Source of the DNA: Urechis unicinctus
Taxonomy: Eukaryota > Annelida > Polychaeta > Xenopneusta > Urechidae
Reading direction: 5' to 3'
Assembly (NCBI GenBank): GCA_034190875.2
Contig: CM067353.1
Coordinates: forward strand, 30,703,059 to 30,767,058
Length of the DNA stretch: 64,000 nucleotides
The stretch's first letter is position 1; every line of letters begins with the position of its first letter. Below, in pieces: positions 51,192 through 63,438 of the stretch. The translations under genes and the position numbers were made by a program. The notes under the pieces are model-generated. The model had not been told where the DNA came from, ran no database searches, and saw only the letters and a list, made by a program, of their open reading frames with translations.

Positions 51192-51842
51192 AATCGTACT
51201 ATCTACCCCAGGAGGCTGTACATAATTTTACCATTGTCGGCGGGACCATTGACATCGTGCCTTTTCACGGGAGCGTGGCAATAGTGCCAGGTATTAGAGG
51301 AAATGCGGCCCACTTTGATGGAAACACAAAGGTGAGTTTGGGGGAGGGTCGAGATTCATGTCTCTTGGACCCAGAACTGTGCGAGAAGGGGATGACACTA
51401 TCAATGTGGATAAGGTTTGATAATCAACAAACCAACGACCAGTACATTTTCAGCAATGGAGGTCAGACCTCTGCTTCATACGGTTACGCCATATTGCTGC
51501 AATCCAAACGCCTTCTGGTGATAATCAAAACCAAAACCAAACGGTGGATGTTTAGATCATCGGATGAGATAATGCCGCACGATTGGTTCTTTCTCTCAGC
51601 CACATGGCATGTCGACCACGGTGTTCACGTATACAGAAATGGAACGGTGCTTAACGGAATAAAATCCTCCACCAGTATGAGTTTGTCCTCTACGCCATTC
51701 AATAGTTTGCTCCTGGGTGGGCCAAATAATGCCGCTGCGGCTGATACCTTAAGGAGCTTTAAAGGTGTCTTGGACGAAATCAACTTCTGTGACCAATGGA
51801 CGACCGACGATGAGATGCTGGCCATGTACCAGAAAGAACTCG
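51192..51842 (+). CDS. Gene A copy 3, exon 2: LamG / concanavalin-like lectin domain
   Basis: Single exon of 651 bases, phase 1 at both ends, encoding residues 35-251 of a predicted secreted 337-residue protein. The fold follows the LamG-like (Laminin_G_3/LamGL) pattern: an early strand near GNAAHFDGNTKV (72-82), the core [14 protein letters not shown] (101-114), [18 protein letters not shown] in the middle, and a closing LLLGG...[14 protein letters not shown]...DDEMLAMY segment. Cys91 and Cys98 are close enough to pair. N-F-T at 46-48 and N-G-T are possible glycosylation sites. The acceptor is a pyrimidine tract ending CCCAG; the donor is CTCG|GTATTC. Family members bind carbohydrate or protein ligands outside cells; the ligand here is unknown. 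Confidence 0.9.
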
Positions 51843-51938
51843 GTATTCTATTTAAATATTTATCTTATCTCCATTTTGATTACATATCACGAAGCTGTCG
51901 ATTGCTTATTCTCTAAATCCTAACAGTTATTCATTCAG

Positions 51939-52198
51939 GGAATGAAGTGATGGAGGAAGGTGGTCTTTATTACTCGGTGAAGATGGAAGAGGCAATGACA
52001 CCCCAGGACCTTGCCATCACTTCGGAGAACGTCCACAGCTTTGTCTTGTGTCTGTCACTCTGCAACCGGCGGCATTACTGCATGACGGCCACTTTCTACC
52101 ATGACACCGGGCTGTGTCAGTTGTTTAATGTATTTCCGTCCGACGTATTCCTCATTAAGAGAGGAATGGCAACCACCTACACCAAGTCTACAACTTAG
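51939..52198 (+). CDS. Gene A copy 3, exon 3: PAN/apple-like cysteine-rich C-terminus
   Basis: Last coding exon, 260 bases, after a 96-base intron. The acceptor TTCAG|GG restores phase 1, so the junction codon is Gly252. It encodes residues 253-337 and ends at TAG. Cysteines 289, 293, 299 and 311 lie in an LCLSLCNRRHYCMTATF core followed by DTGLCQLF, the spacing seen in the core of PAN/apple modules; the domain looks shorter than a full apple. Splicing to the LamG exon makes a LamG-apple protein, a common extracellular pairing in invertebrates. The reading frame has no lesion, unlike copy 2. The apple assignment rests on the cysteine pattern. Confidence 0.8.
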
Positions 52199-52933
52199 GT
52201 TACAGCAGTTACGCTTCTGCTGTACATCGGGCAACTCTAGATCATTTTCATATGCACAAAACTGTCACCAAGCTATGATATCAAGCCCTGTACTTGGGCA
52301 TCTTCTACTCACCACGCGTGCATTGATACATCAGATATAGTTATACTTATCCATAAACAAACTTTACTGAGTCCATCTCTAAATACATTGTTGATGTGCA
52401 TTAGGGGTATGGTGGATATGCTGCCTTGGTAGAATAGTTCTCTAGTAAAGATACCTTTGCCTTTCCAATTTCAATGACAAATATTTTGAAAAGCCATTTT
52501 CATCGATGTCACAGTGACCAGTCGGTATAATTTACGATGCGAGATTAAGCTATGCGCTGGCCCAATCCATGTATGTATATATTTCTTGGTTCGTTTCCGC
52601 TAAGGTATATGCAAATAATAACGATTGCAACTGTCGTTTTGATGACTGGGTAGAAGTTGCGGAATTATTTATATAATGCAGTCATTTGCGCTGTATGTTT
52701 TAATTACTTCTGTCGCGCAGACAATTATTGACATACATTATTTAAGTCGATAGCATTGTTCCACTAAAGATTCAATTCCACATCGTGATAAGAATTATTG
52801 GCGTATATAATTATGTACTGACTGATGGTGGAAAAATCATCAGGTACACAATACGCTATAAATAGCTGATGTATTTGTAATTTGCACCATTATATCTGTG
52901 TATATTTAGTTCGCACGTTCACAACAATTGAGA

Positions 52934-52939
52934 AATAAA
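52934..52939 (+). terminator. Candidate polyadenylation signal, gene A copy 3
   Basis: AATAAA about 0.74 kb after the stop codon, kept at the same place in copies 1 (12221) and 2 (33179). It would give a 3' UTR of about 0.75 kb. Other signals could be used. Confidence 0.35.
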
Positions 52940-54648
52940 GTATTTAGAACATACAATACTTTTATTATCTGTCACAAATGAATTGGTCCTTCAACCAGAT
53001 GGAAGAGGGACAAGGTCGGAAACGGATTGACCCAAACACCATTTGCAATATTGGAGTATTGGCTGTTCAATCCGATTACATTTTTCTTGTGCCAGAGGCA
53101 AGCTGAATTGCCGAGGTATTGCAGCAGCGTCATTTACTTATCGAACAAGGCGATCTTTAGTATTGTCTTTGTCTGTTTTTGTTCAACTAGCCTTACTCTT
53201 ATGCGATCACTGACTCGATGGTAAGTTGAAAATTGAATTTAGCATAGGAGCTTTCAATATGCATCTCATTAACGCAGTCGTCTTGGAATCATAGCATTGA
53301 CGCTAGCCCATTTAATGTACGAATTATTCTTATTGATGACTGATACAGCATTGAAGTAGTCTATGCTGTAGGTCAAGGTGCTCCCTGACATACGTCGTAA
53401 TTTAACAAACAATTAGCAGTCATTGTCACTCCTACACTAAAGCCTGTTGGGTCTAATAGCTTTTATTTGACGATCATTAACTATTATGTGTCGTCTGCTG
53501 AATCTATGACACACACGATAATGGTAATGCATTACCGAAATGGTCCAGCTATTTTCATTCTGCTCTCTTTCAATCGATACCTTTCAAATCTCCATGAGAC
53601 AAGAACCCACTGTATTTTTCATTTAAAGCCATGCACCACGCCTGTACATTAAGAGCAGTGCTAACACAAAGAAGATCGATAACGCTGTCATCTGTCTCTA
53701 GGGCACCGCTGTACTTTCTTTACGACTATGTGAATTAATTGCATAAAATCATCTCCCTCGAAGGAATAATCGTCTTATCGCGTTCACTACAACCCCGTCC
53801 ACAAAGTGCTAGTGACGTTGTTGGTGCTCCATATTGCTGTGCACGGCGCCTTTGGGAAGATGGTACATGATGGCTGAAGTGTTGTGCGCTAGTGAAAAGG
53901 GAATCATTATGGCCAACATTATCAGGAACTCATTTTATGCGGTACTGGGTTCTATTCATTAAGTGCTTGTCAGATCAATACAAAGGTATTAATGTAGACA
54001 AATGGGACACTGCAGCGCGCTGTATATGTGTAACAAACCTCGGTCGTCTTGTACACTGCTCATTAATACCATGTTCATGCTAATAATTTACGACAATATT
54101 GGCATACTTTTAACATGATGGCCGGAATAAGCAGTCAATGGTGTCTGCAATGTGATGCCGATATCAGAGTGTTCGTGTACTAGAGACTTTTGAGGTTGAT
54201 GAAGTGCGCCAGATTACCGGGTAGAGGCTACCCAGGCGTAATGCGATGTGATATATGGCTATCGCTTAGTGCGCAAATACATGGTGGTATGACAGTGACG
54301 TATGGAGTATGTATGCTATGTAGCTCTTCGTTTACTCGAAGTTTTTTCTGTGGCTGACAACGATGGTTACCGGTAATGTCAATATACGCGATAACAATCT
54401 TCCGGTGTATGCAGGATACGAGTATGACCCATTGCAGCTTGTTAAGGCAAATGTAACGATTGTGCAAATTACAGTGATCTATATTTCTCTATCAATATGT
54501 CAACGGTTTTAATCAGGTTGGGGACGCATTCTTTCGAATCATTTGCATTTAAACGAATAGCATCTCATTCGATAACTGTGAAGTTACGTATACATTGATC
54601 TACATATATAGTTGTTCAGATGACAACTAATCAATCTAGTGACATGTA

Positions 54649-54855
54649 GTGATTGATACATCTTTAGCGTCTATAAGTGTGTACCATAAGATTACCGTTG
54701 TTGGGGAAATATATAAACGTGGATGCGGAGGCCTTTTCAAGGTGGTGGTTTTCGTAAAGAACCATCTGAGCACAACCTGCACCAGCACAGGGATTAGAAA
54801 GATCTGCCGTTGTAGTCCCATTGATCACCAGTTGGAACATTTTAGAGATGCTTAG
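54649..54855 (+). other. Left-arm open frame with C-S/R-C motif, kept in three units and in the inverted arm
   Basis: Codes for FKVVVFVKNHLS, then CTSTGIRKICRCSPIDHQ. Copies at 395-601 and 34889-35095 are almost unchanged. In the inverted arm of unit 2 (48431-48658, minus) the same frame reads FFKVLVTLKI and CTRTGMGRICRCSPIVH. Retention of the frame across a much older inversion hints at a former exon. No splice sites were established and no family recognised. Confidence 0.25.
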
Positions 54856-56554
54856 TCATAATTACAGCATTGTGTAGTACGCAATTTTACAGTGTGGATA
54901 TTATACACAGGGGTCGGCTGTACACTGTGGAACTGTCATAAATGGTTCGAGGAGGGAGCAAACAAAACTGCCTGATCACATTGAGCTCAACATTCGACTG
55001 ATGTACGACATAAATTGGATGAAAGAGGCAAGCAATAAAACTGTGCAGCCTGAGTTACAGCCGTGGGATGTCGTTTCTGTTTTGTACCTCCCTACCTCCA
55101 GTAAAACTCATGCTTTGAATGCCAGCAATCCCTAGTGATTAAGCCACTTTATCATGATTAACGCTTCTGCATAATACCGACTTTATTCCTTTTTAGGTAT
55201 TATAAAAATAAATAATGAATATCCTCACCCATTCAAAGTATTACCTTTAAATATGACCATCAGCCTACTTATCTCTGCCATTTTAGCCTACCGATCGCTA
55301 CTTAAATTTACTTTATCGTTGACTACGAATTTATTCACCCATTAAAAATAGCTCTGTTGCATATTTACATATGTATATGCAATTTGATATGTTATTAGTG
55401 GTGAGCTATAATTATATGTTGATTTTCACAGGCTCTCAGGTTTCTGGTTAAATTCATAATCAGCCATTTTTTATTCGTTATGGGAACATGAATCTCGCCT
55501 ATCACCTTCCTGTTATGAGCCTCCAGCTTGGTACAACGGAGGCGCAATGATATACGCCATTTTAACCTGTATGTGTTACGGATCGAACCAGTGTGAAATG
55601 TCCATGTTTGTTTTTCATTTGATATTAACTTATATGGAGTACTACAAGTGCGCGATCTACCAGAAACTTTGCTGAAACAATGTGCATGCGTGTTATTTTA
55701 TCAACATATGAGTTTGGTTGCCCTTGAACATAAATGCCACCAACCAATAAACGCTTCCAACCGGTGCTGTCGTGAGTGGTTATTGACGTGCAGGTTTGAA
55801 AGAATATATTTTACTTGCATCTCCCCACCATACAAATTTACTGCCATCAACAGAAAACATCATCTTTTGTTTAGTCGGTTACTTTTGAAACGACCCATAT
55901 TTACTCATTGTAAGGGCTAACACTTTGGGAAGACCCCAGTATTACCTGAATTCTCTTTGCTCTTCTCTTGTATTCTATTTGGTGTAAACTGGTAAAGCAG
56001 TATATCGTCAGCAACTCCGCGCAGCCAATAAGAATCCAATGTTACCGAAATCAAATGTACGCATACTTCATCGAGTCAAGAATGTAGGATATTCGCTGGA
56101 ACCATGATGACATAAATACTGTTAAGCTTCATTTGGAGTGAAAGGCGGATGTTATTAAGTTGCAGTGTACAATAATGCATAGAAACGATCTTATTTGTCG
56201 ATATGGAGCTATTCTACATGGCCATTAAGCCTTATAAGCTTGAACGAAAATTGGTCATTATGCTCCGCTACATTAAACAATTGCCTTGTTTTGAGACAGG
56301 TTCTAGATTATCCGAGGAAATGTAGCCAACTTGTGCCACGTGTAAGCGAGTATGATTCGAATATCCATCATAGTTCAATTTATCAAGCAACAGAACAGTG
56401 ATTGGTCATTTGTAGCAATCGAGCAAATAGGAACAGAAATTGTACCCACAACTTGGGTACAGGAAAGGTGGGTGTATGAAGGAAGGACCAGTGGATTGCT
56501 CGGTGCAGAAGTGGATTGCTTGCTAGGGCATACCAATGGATTGCTTGCTTGTTG

Positions 56555-57122
56555 TAGACCAGTGGCTTGGTGGTGCAGACCAGTAGATTGCTTGGTGCAG
56601 AACAATGGATCGCTCAGTGTAGACCAGTGGATTGCTTGGTGCAGAACAATGGATCGCTCGGTGTAGACCAGTGGATTGCTTGGTGCAGAACAATGGATCG
56701 CTCGGTGTAGACCAGTGGATTGCTTGGTGCAGAACAATGGATCGCTCGGTGTAGACCAGTGGATTGCTTGGTGCAGAACAATGGATCGCTCGGTGTAGAC
56801 CAGTGGATTGCTTGGTGCAGAACAATGGATCGCTCGGTGTAGACCAGTGGATTGCTTGGTGCAGAACAATGGATCGCTCGGTGTAGACCAGTGGATTGCT
56901 TGGTGCAGAACAATGGATCGCTCGGTGTACACCAGTGGATTGCTTGGTGCAGAACAATGGATCGCTCGGTGTAGACCAGTGGATTGCTTGGTGCAGAACA
57001 ATGGATCGCTCGGTGTACACCAGTGGAGTGCTTGGTGCAGAACAATGGATCGCTCGGTGTACACCAGTGGATTGCTTGGTGCAGAACAATGGATCGCTCG
57101 GTGTAGACCAGTGGATTGCTTG
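56555..57122. repeat. 44-bp minisatellite, about 12 repeats, unit 3
   Basis: Twelve copies of AATGGATCGCTC at 44-base steps. The more even sequence points to recent expansion. It creates a 265-codon open frame on the minus strand that is an artefact. Confidence 0.95.
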
Positions 57123-57541
57123 CTCCTTTCCTCTTTTGCACTTGTAGTTATCCTGCAAGACCTGGATTGCAATTGCTTAGCGTATACACCACATCATACG
57201 TTGATTGTGTTTGTTTGCGATGTTCAATATGGCCTTATTGCGGAGTAGTTTCTCTGGCAGTTAGATTGTTGTGTAGTCTGGTTTCTCGCGTGGTGGTGAC
57301 GTGTTCTTCTGGTTGTAGTCGAGTCACATTTGCAGTTCCCTTTTGTGGGGTGGTGGAAGAGTATGGTCCTTACGTCTGGTATATCGTATTGCTCCTCTTC
57401 GCGCAGGATTTGCTGCAGTCGTGGTGTCGTTCTGGTATACCATCCTCTGGTGTGGGTAGGATGCAACACATCCTGCCAAGACTGTTGTTTGTCGTGGAGT
57501 TCTATACAATATCTTCTATATACCTCTGGCGAAAGGCGGGG

Positions 57542-57542
<1 letters not shown>

Positions 57543-57577
<35 letters not shown>

Positions 57578-57592
57578 TATATATATATATAT

Positions 57593-57625
<33 letters not shown>

Positions 57626-57704
57626 TATATATATATATATATATATAGATAGAGAGAGAGAGATATATAGATATATATATATATATATATCTCTCTCTAT
57701 ATAT

Positions 57705-57751
<47 letters not shown>

Positions 57752-57860
57752 CTATATATCTATATATATATCTATATATATCTATCTCTATCTCTCTATA
57801 TATATATATATCTCTATATATATCTCTCTATCTCTATATATATATATCTATATATATATG
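57543..57860. repeat. (TA)n / (TCTA)n array, unit 3, second position
   Basis: TA repeats mixed with TAGA, GAGAGA and TCTCTA blocks, arranged in opposite senses so that the whole could fold back on itself. Confidence 0.93.
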
Positions 57861-58459
57861 GGTTGTGTGTGTGTGTTTGCCTGTGTTTTTGTGAATATGC
57901 GTGGATGTGTGCCTGTAGATACAATGCCTACATTTAATGTCATATTGTAATAAACGCTACTATCGACATGACATTTCTTGCCTATCCTTTATTATTTCTG
58001 CATTCATAACAAATGAATATGGGCACATCATCTCACGGTGTGATGAATTGGTGTTATTTAGTTATCAGTGGTTGTGGATGTCGCTCTCAGTTCGGATATA
58101 TGCGAATACTATGCCTATTGTCAGAATATACAGTGTTTGTATGCTTATACACAGCCACCGCTAATTTCCCCTCCAATCCCTCGAATGGGTTCTGGTATGC
58201 CCACGGCTGTAACGGAACAACTCAATCTACATTCAAAGACACAATTAATGTTTGGATATAGCTGATGACATGTTGTGAATACTGACGTGTGTTTGGAGAT
58301 CCATTGGATGGGCATGATGAGCTTGGTCATCACTTTTCATTGACTGATGTGGGGATGGTTTACTCTATCTGGTGAAAATGGCTATAGTCTCCCAGAGAGC
58401 ACCTGACGTGGTATTCCATTAGGCGAGGTTGTCAGGAATAAAATGAGATGTATTTGAAT

Positions 58460-60790
58460 AGTTCTTCTTTTGCGTCAAATAATCCCAAACGTCATTTAGT
58501 CTAGCAGATAGGGGTCAAATAGTCCTGGGAATTGCTTGAAATTGAAATACTCAGGGAATCGACCAGGACTGCTTATGACAAAGATCATATGTGAATCCTT
58601 AGATTTGTTCTGTGAGCAGTGATTATCACAATATAATGTTTTTTTTATTTATGGAGCACGTTTCTTTAACTCGGCCATGATCTGTCAGCATAGTCAGGTG
58701 ACCTACAGAAACAACCTACTCATAATTCGGTGTGTTCCATACAAAAGGAATCAATAATTAGTCATACAGTTACAAGAGTGTCATCCGGTCACTGAGCTCG
58801 TGTCTGAATCATTGTATTGCTTCTATACGTTTAGATTCCATTTATATCAGTAGCTGTGTCAGCAGCAACTACATGATTAGAAGCTGCTTTGTACACGCAA
58901 CAACCTATGGCACTTTGCAGTGTGTAGATAATAATCCTGGTATAATACAGTATTCGCTCAATACTATTATGAACTGCATTGCATCGGCTGGAGCAATTCA
59001 GTCGTGCAGTTCTATTTAACGTCATAATGTGATGTGGTTATCAAAACGACCATAAATCCATCGAACCTGTTAACTGTTGATTTTGACTGCAAATTAAACT
59101 GCAATCGGTATTAAATGAGGACCAGGCAGTTCTTTGATAATATTGCTCTGTTTGTTCTAGGAAGCGGCTTTTCATGTTCTGCCTGTAGAAGCCCTGGTAT
59201 TATGGTGGTTCTATGGCACAATCACTGTTCACCATTGATCACACAGCTCAAGCTATTTCCCTATCATCAACGCATAAAAACTGAAGTAGCTCGTTATTTG
59301 CTTTCGTTATGCAATCCATCAAGCTAAAACTGCGATGACTCTGAGGCGGGTAGCTGAGTACGCATGGTGGAATCTCACTGGGAATCTGTGCTTCACTGGA
59401 GAGCACAATAGGTACTTCAACAGTGACGATAGCCATTTATATGGTACCTTAAATGCCTCCATCTGATGCCCTTAGGCTCCATTACTTACATTATTCCCGA
59501 TAAGACCCGGGCATCTCGTAAGCACTTTTGTCATTAACTCGTTGATTTTAGGAATAATGATATATCATGAAACAGTATGTCTCTGTGAAGAAATAGAAAG
59601 GATGCACTGGCAATAAATTTGACATCGCTGCCACCTATAACAATAGCAATTCAACACATTTAATCCAATACACTCGGCTAAATTGCTGGCAGGTCATTTC
59701 TAAGCTATCACATTGCTACGCTTCCCAAGCGTAATTGTGGCTAACAGGTAGCACTTAGATAGTTTGGGAGTTGCCTGAAAATGAATTTAGATATTGTTAA
59801 GGGAATCAACCAATGCTGTGTATGACATGGATAATCTATGAATTCTTATTGACTTTAACCTATAGACAGCAATTATCACAAGAGAAACTTGAGCCAAATT
59901 GTCTCTTTTGCGACTTGTTTTGAAGCACGTTGCTTTAATTCGTCATGCTCTAGAGAACCAGCTACAGCTCAGAACACGTGGTAGGTTCCATGCGATCGGA
60001 GCCAACATTTGGCTATCCATTTGTAGCGGGCGTCATCGCGTCATTAGATTACCGCCTCAATCATTGGATTGTTTTCTACATGTTTGGATTCAATTCACAC
60101 CAGTAGATGCGTCAGTAGCAACTACATGACAGAGCCGAGCTTTACTTGTAGTGAATGATTGAAAGCTGCTTTGTACACAAATAGAATATACAACACTCTG
60201 GGGATTAGCACAGCCGATGGAACGTGGCATTGTAAAAGAGATAATCTTACAGCAACACGGTATTCGCTATTTACCATTATGATCCCCATGGAATCGGCTT
60301 GTGCAATTCAGTTATGCAGTTCTATTAAATGTCATCGTGTGATGTTGTAATCATAACGACCACAAATCCAACCAACACGCTAATTCGATGATTTTGACTG
60401 CAAATAAATCTGTGATCAGTGTTAAATGAGTACCAGGCAGTTTTCTTATTGGATAGCTATGTTCTCATTTGGAAGCGGCTCTTCTTGCACTTCACTCGGT
60501 AGCCCGGGAATTAAGGTGGTTCTATGGCATAATCACAATTCACCACTGATCACAGAGTGCACGCTATTTCCCTATCATCGACGCATAAAAAAGGAGCAGC
60601 TCGTTAGTCGCTGTGGTTATGCTTTAACATCACCATCCATCAAGCTAAAACTACAATGAATCTTGGGCTGGTAGCTGAATACGCATATTGGAATCTTATT
60701 GGGAATCTGTGCTTAACTGGAGAGCGCAATTGGGACTTTAGCAACCTCAAAGTCCCTAACCCGAATTATTCCCGATAAGATCCGGGCATC
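58460..60790. repeat. Pair of direct duplicate blocks, unit 3
   Basis: First copy about 58460-59530, second about 59735-60790. The second ends at ATCCGGGCATCTG and is followed by sequence found nowhere else in the window. Confidence 0.8.
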
Positions 60791-60791
60791 T

Positions 60792-60915
60792 GTAACTTGC
60801 GCCATTACTGTATGACGGCCATTTTCTACAATGACACCTGGTCAGCTGCTTAATGTACTTGTGTCCTACGCATTCCTTCTTTTGAGAACAGTCGCAAGCT
60901 CCTAATAAAAGACAG
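60792..60915 (+). pseudogene. Third type of apple exon fragment, unit 3 only
   Basis: Begins in the cysteine core (codons for C-N-L-R-H-Y-C-M-T-A-I-F-Y-N-D-T), loses several bases where A has GLCQL, then follows the A/B pattern to a stop near SS. It differs from both A and B, so it is a remnant of a further paralogue. No LamG exon is next to it. Confidence 0.6.
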
Positions 60916-61513
60916 AAATGTAAGCCTAATCGAATATATTGATTTGGCGCTCACATAAGCCTCATCTCGAAAAAAATGTAAAGACGCCACCTGTTAGGCA
61001 GTGTGGTTTGCTTTGTCATTGCGTCCCTTAAAAGAACGTGGAATTCTCTGATAAGTTCGTAGCCATGCAAGTCTCGACCATTCAGATGCACACCCCGAGC
61101 ATGACGACGGATCAACAATGCCATGTGCTTTTGTTGATTTCATGGTATCGTCAACTGTTTACGATGGTGTGTTTCGTGTAATTTCATAATCTCCACACAG
61201 TTTATTGAATTTATAAACTCTATGCTCGAGATCTCCTTATGTCACTTGGATACCAACGAATGTTATATTATTTCATATTGTAGCTGTTATTTTCTGCCAG
61301 ATGAAAGGCTCTGCGAAGCGACATTTGTCCTGCTCTCATCAATCGCAGTGACCCACATGCTTTTGTTGATATCACGGTAGCGTCACCTATCGAATGCAAT
61401 GCATTGCAATTAGCGAAGCGGTCACCACAGGGCCACTCGTAGTGAACCCTCTTAGCAAAGCTATAAACTCTTTGATTGTATACTGACACAAAGAAGGAGC
61501 TCAAGTATGCATT
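60916..61513. other. Sequence found only in unit 3, after the apple fragment
   Basis: No match elsewhere in the window. Two diverged stretches resemble each other (61105-61160 and 61335-61392, both with TGCTTTTGTTGAT then ATGGTATCGTC or ACGGTAGCGTC). A minus-strand frame of 78 codons (61268-61504) has no recognisable domain. Confidence 0.4.
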
Positions 61514-62345
61514 CGTCGATTTTAGGAATAATGATATATCGTGAAACAGTATGTCTGTGTGAAGAAATAGAAAGGATGCACTGGCAATAAATTTGACATC
61601 GCTGCAACCTATAACAATACCAATTCAACACATTTAATCCAATAGACTCGGCTAAATTGCTGGCAGGTCATTTCTAAGCTATCATATTGCTACGCTTCCC
61701 AAGCGTAGCTGTTTTGTACACAAATAGAATATACAACACTCTGGGGATTAGCACAGGCGATGGAACGTGGCATTGTAAAAGAGATAATCTTACAGCAACA
61801 CGGTATTCGCTATTTACCATTATGATCCCCATGGAATCGGCTTGTGCAATTCAGTTATGCAGTTCTATTAAATGTCATCGTGTGATGTTGTAATCATAAC
61901 GACCACAAATCCAACCAACCCGCTAATTCGATGATTTTGACTGCAAATAAATCTGTGATCAGTGTTAAATGAGTACCAGGCAGTTTCTTATTGGATAGCT
62001 ATGTTCTCATTTGGAGGCGGCTCTTCATGCACTTCACTTGGTAGCCCGGGTATTATGGTGGTTCTATGGCACAATCACAATTCACCACTGATCACAGAGT
62101 GCACGCTATTTCCCTATCATCGACGCATAAAAAAGGAGCAGCTCGTTAGTCGCTGTGGTTATGCTTTAACATCACCATCCATCAAGCTAAAACTACAATG
62201 AATCTTGGGCTGGTAGCTGAATACGCATATTGGAATCTTATTGGGAATCTGTGCTTAACTGGAAAGCGCAATTGGGACTTTAGCAACCTCAAAGTCCCTA
62301 ACCCGAATTATTCCCGATAAGATCCGGGCATCTGGTAAGCACTTT
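61514..62345. repeat. Extra partial duplicate block, unit 3
   Basis: 61514-61710 repeats 59540-59735, then the sequence skips about 430 bases and 61715-62345 repeats 60168-60790. Unit 0 (from 3507) has the same skip, so it descends from this version of the block. Confidence 0.8.
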
Positions 62346-63234
62346 GTGATTCATTTGTTCCCCTCTTTGCGTACATTGGGTTTTGGTGGAGTAAATATTC
62401 TAAGAGGGCACATTTGCAACTTCGTCCGACGAAATATGTGAATACGCCACAAGTGAGCGTTAATATGAACTTACAACAATAACAAAAACATGAATAATTA
62501 GGGGGCGTGGTCGCCTCAGCTAGTCAGAAGACTCCATGGGCAGATCCTTGAAAAGTTGGATCAACAGTCCAATGAGCTTTTGATGATTTTATGGCAGCGC
62601 CATTCGATGAAGGGCGTATATATCACTCCTTGGAATATTCCCCTGGCACGGTTCCTAACAACGTGACATATACAAGTGCGTCCCATTGGATGTTTGTTGT
62701 TGTGACCTCGTTTAGTAGCGCTTACTAGGATTCAGTTATTGAATATCACTGCTCTGAGGCTACCCAGGCGTGATGTGACGTGATTTAGGGCTAACGCTAA
62801 TGGCGTTCTAGAAAACAACAATGCGTAATGTGCTCTAACCCCGTCTACCGCGTGCAACGTGCCAAACAGGGCGAATATTCAAGCCACACAATGAACGAAC
62901 TGGCTTTGAATGAGATTGGTGTTTTCGGCTCGAGGGACCCGTCAACCATTCAACGTGGTTTAAAGGCATCAATTCACTGTAATATTTGTCAAGGTCCCGT
63001 TCCTCATATTTCTTTAAGTCGGTATTGTAGGTGTATGGAAGAAGCTCACTTAAACAGTTCACAAAGGTATAAAAAACAATCGAGTTGCCATTGCGATATC
63101 ATGATGTGATGAAGGAGTGTTCCAAAACGAAAGCATGTAGGTTAACACCCAGTGATAACCTACATTGATATTGTCATTTCGTTGTTGTGGCCGCAGTAAA
63201 GCGAGCCAGTAACAATTTCGCCGGCAGAGTTGGT

Positions 63235-63390
63235 CAAAACAGAATGCGTTTGTTGGCAACAAACGGCTCGTAGCCGAGACATGTCTCATCCGTAAAACAT
63301 TTAAATGTCCAAATATGCGCTGGCGCCAAGAGCGATAAAGTCCGTGCATTTTGTGGAATTCCCGTCGGGTACCCTGTGGTCGGTGAGAAC
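63235..63390 (-). pseudogene. Antisense apple-like remnant, unit 3
   Basis: Nearly identical to the unit 0 remnant. It ends at the shared 3-kb deletion junction. Confidence 0.28.
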
Positions 63391-63438
63391 AAGAGAGAAA
63401 CTGCAAGCAGCTACGTCACGTCGACATCCTGGCCTTAA
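63391..63438 (+). pseudogene. Unit 3 remnant of gene B exon 3 (last codons only)
   Basis: Same fragment and same deletion junction as in unit 0, so the deletion happened before these two units separated. Confidence 0.75.

Noticed and set aside
56375..57172. Open frame of 265 codons on the minus strand, plus overlapping ones of 211 and 175 codons
   Set aside because: They are the 44-bp minisatellite read in three frames. A period not divisible by three with no stop in any phase gives long frames without selection.
61268..61504. 78-codon minus-strand frame in the unit 3-only sequence
   Set aside because: No start context, splice sites or recognisable domain, and no second copy to compare.
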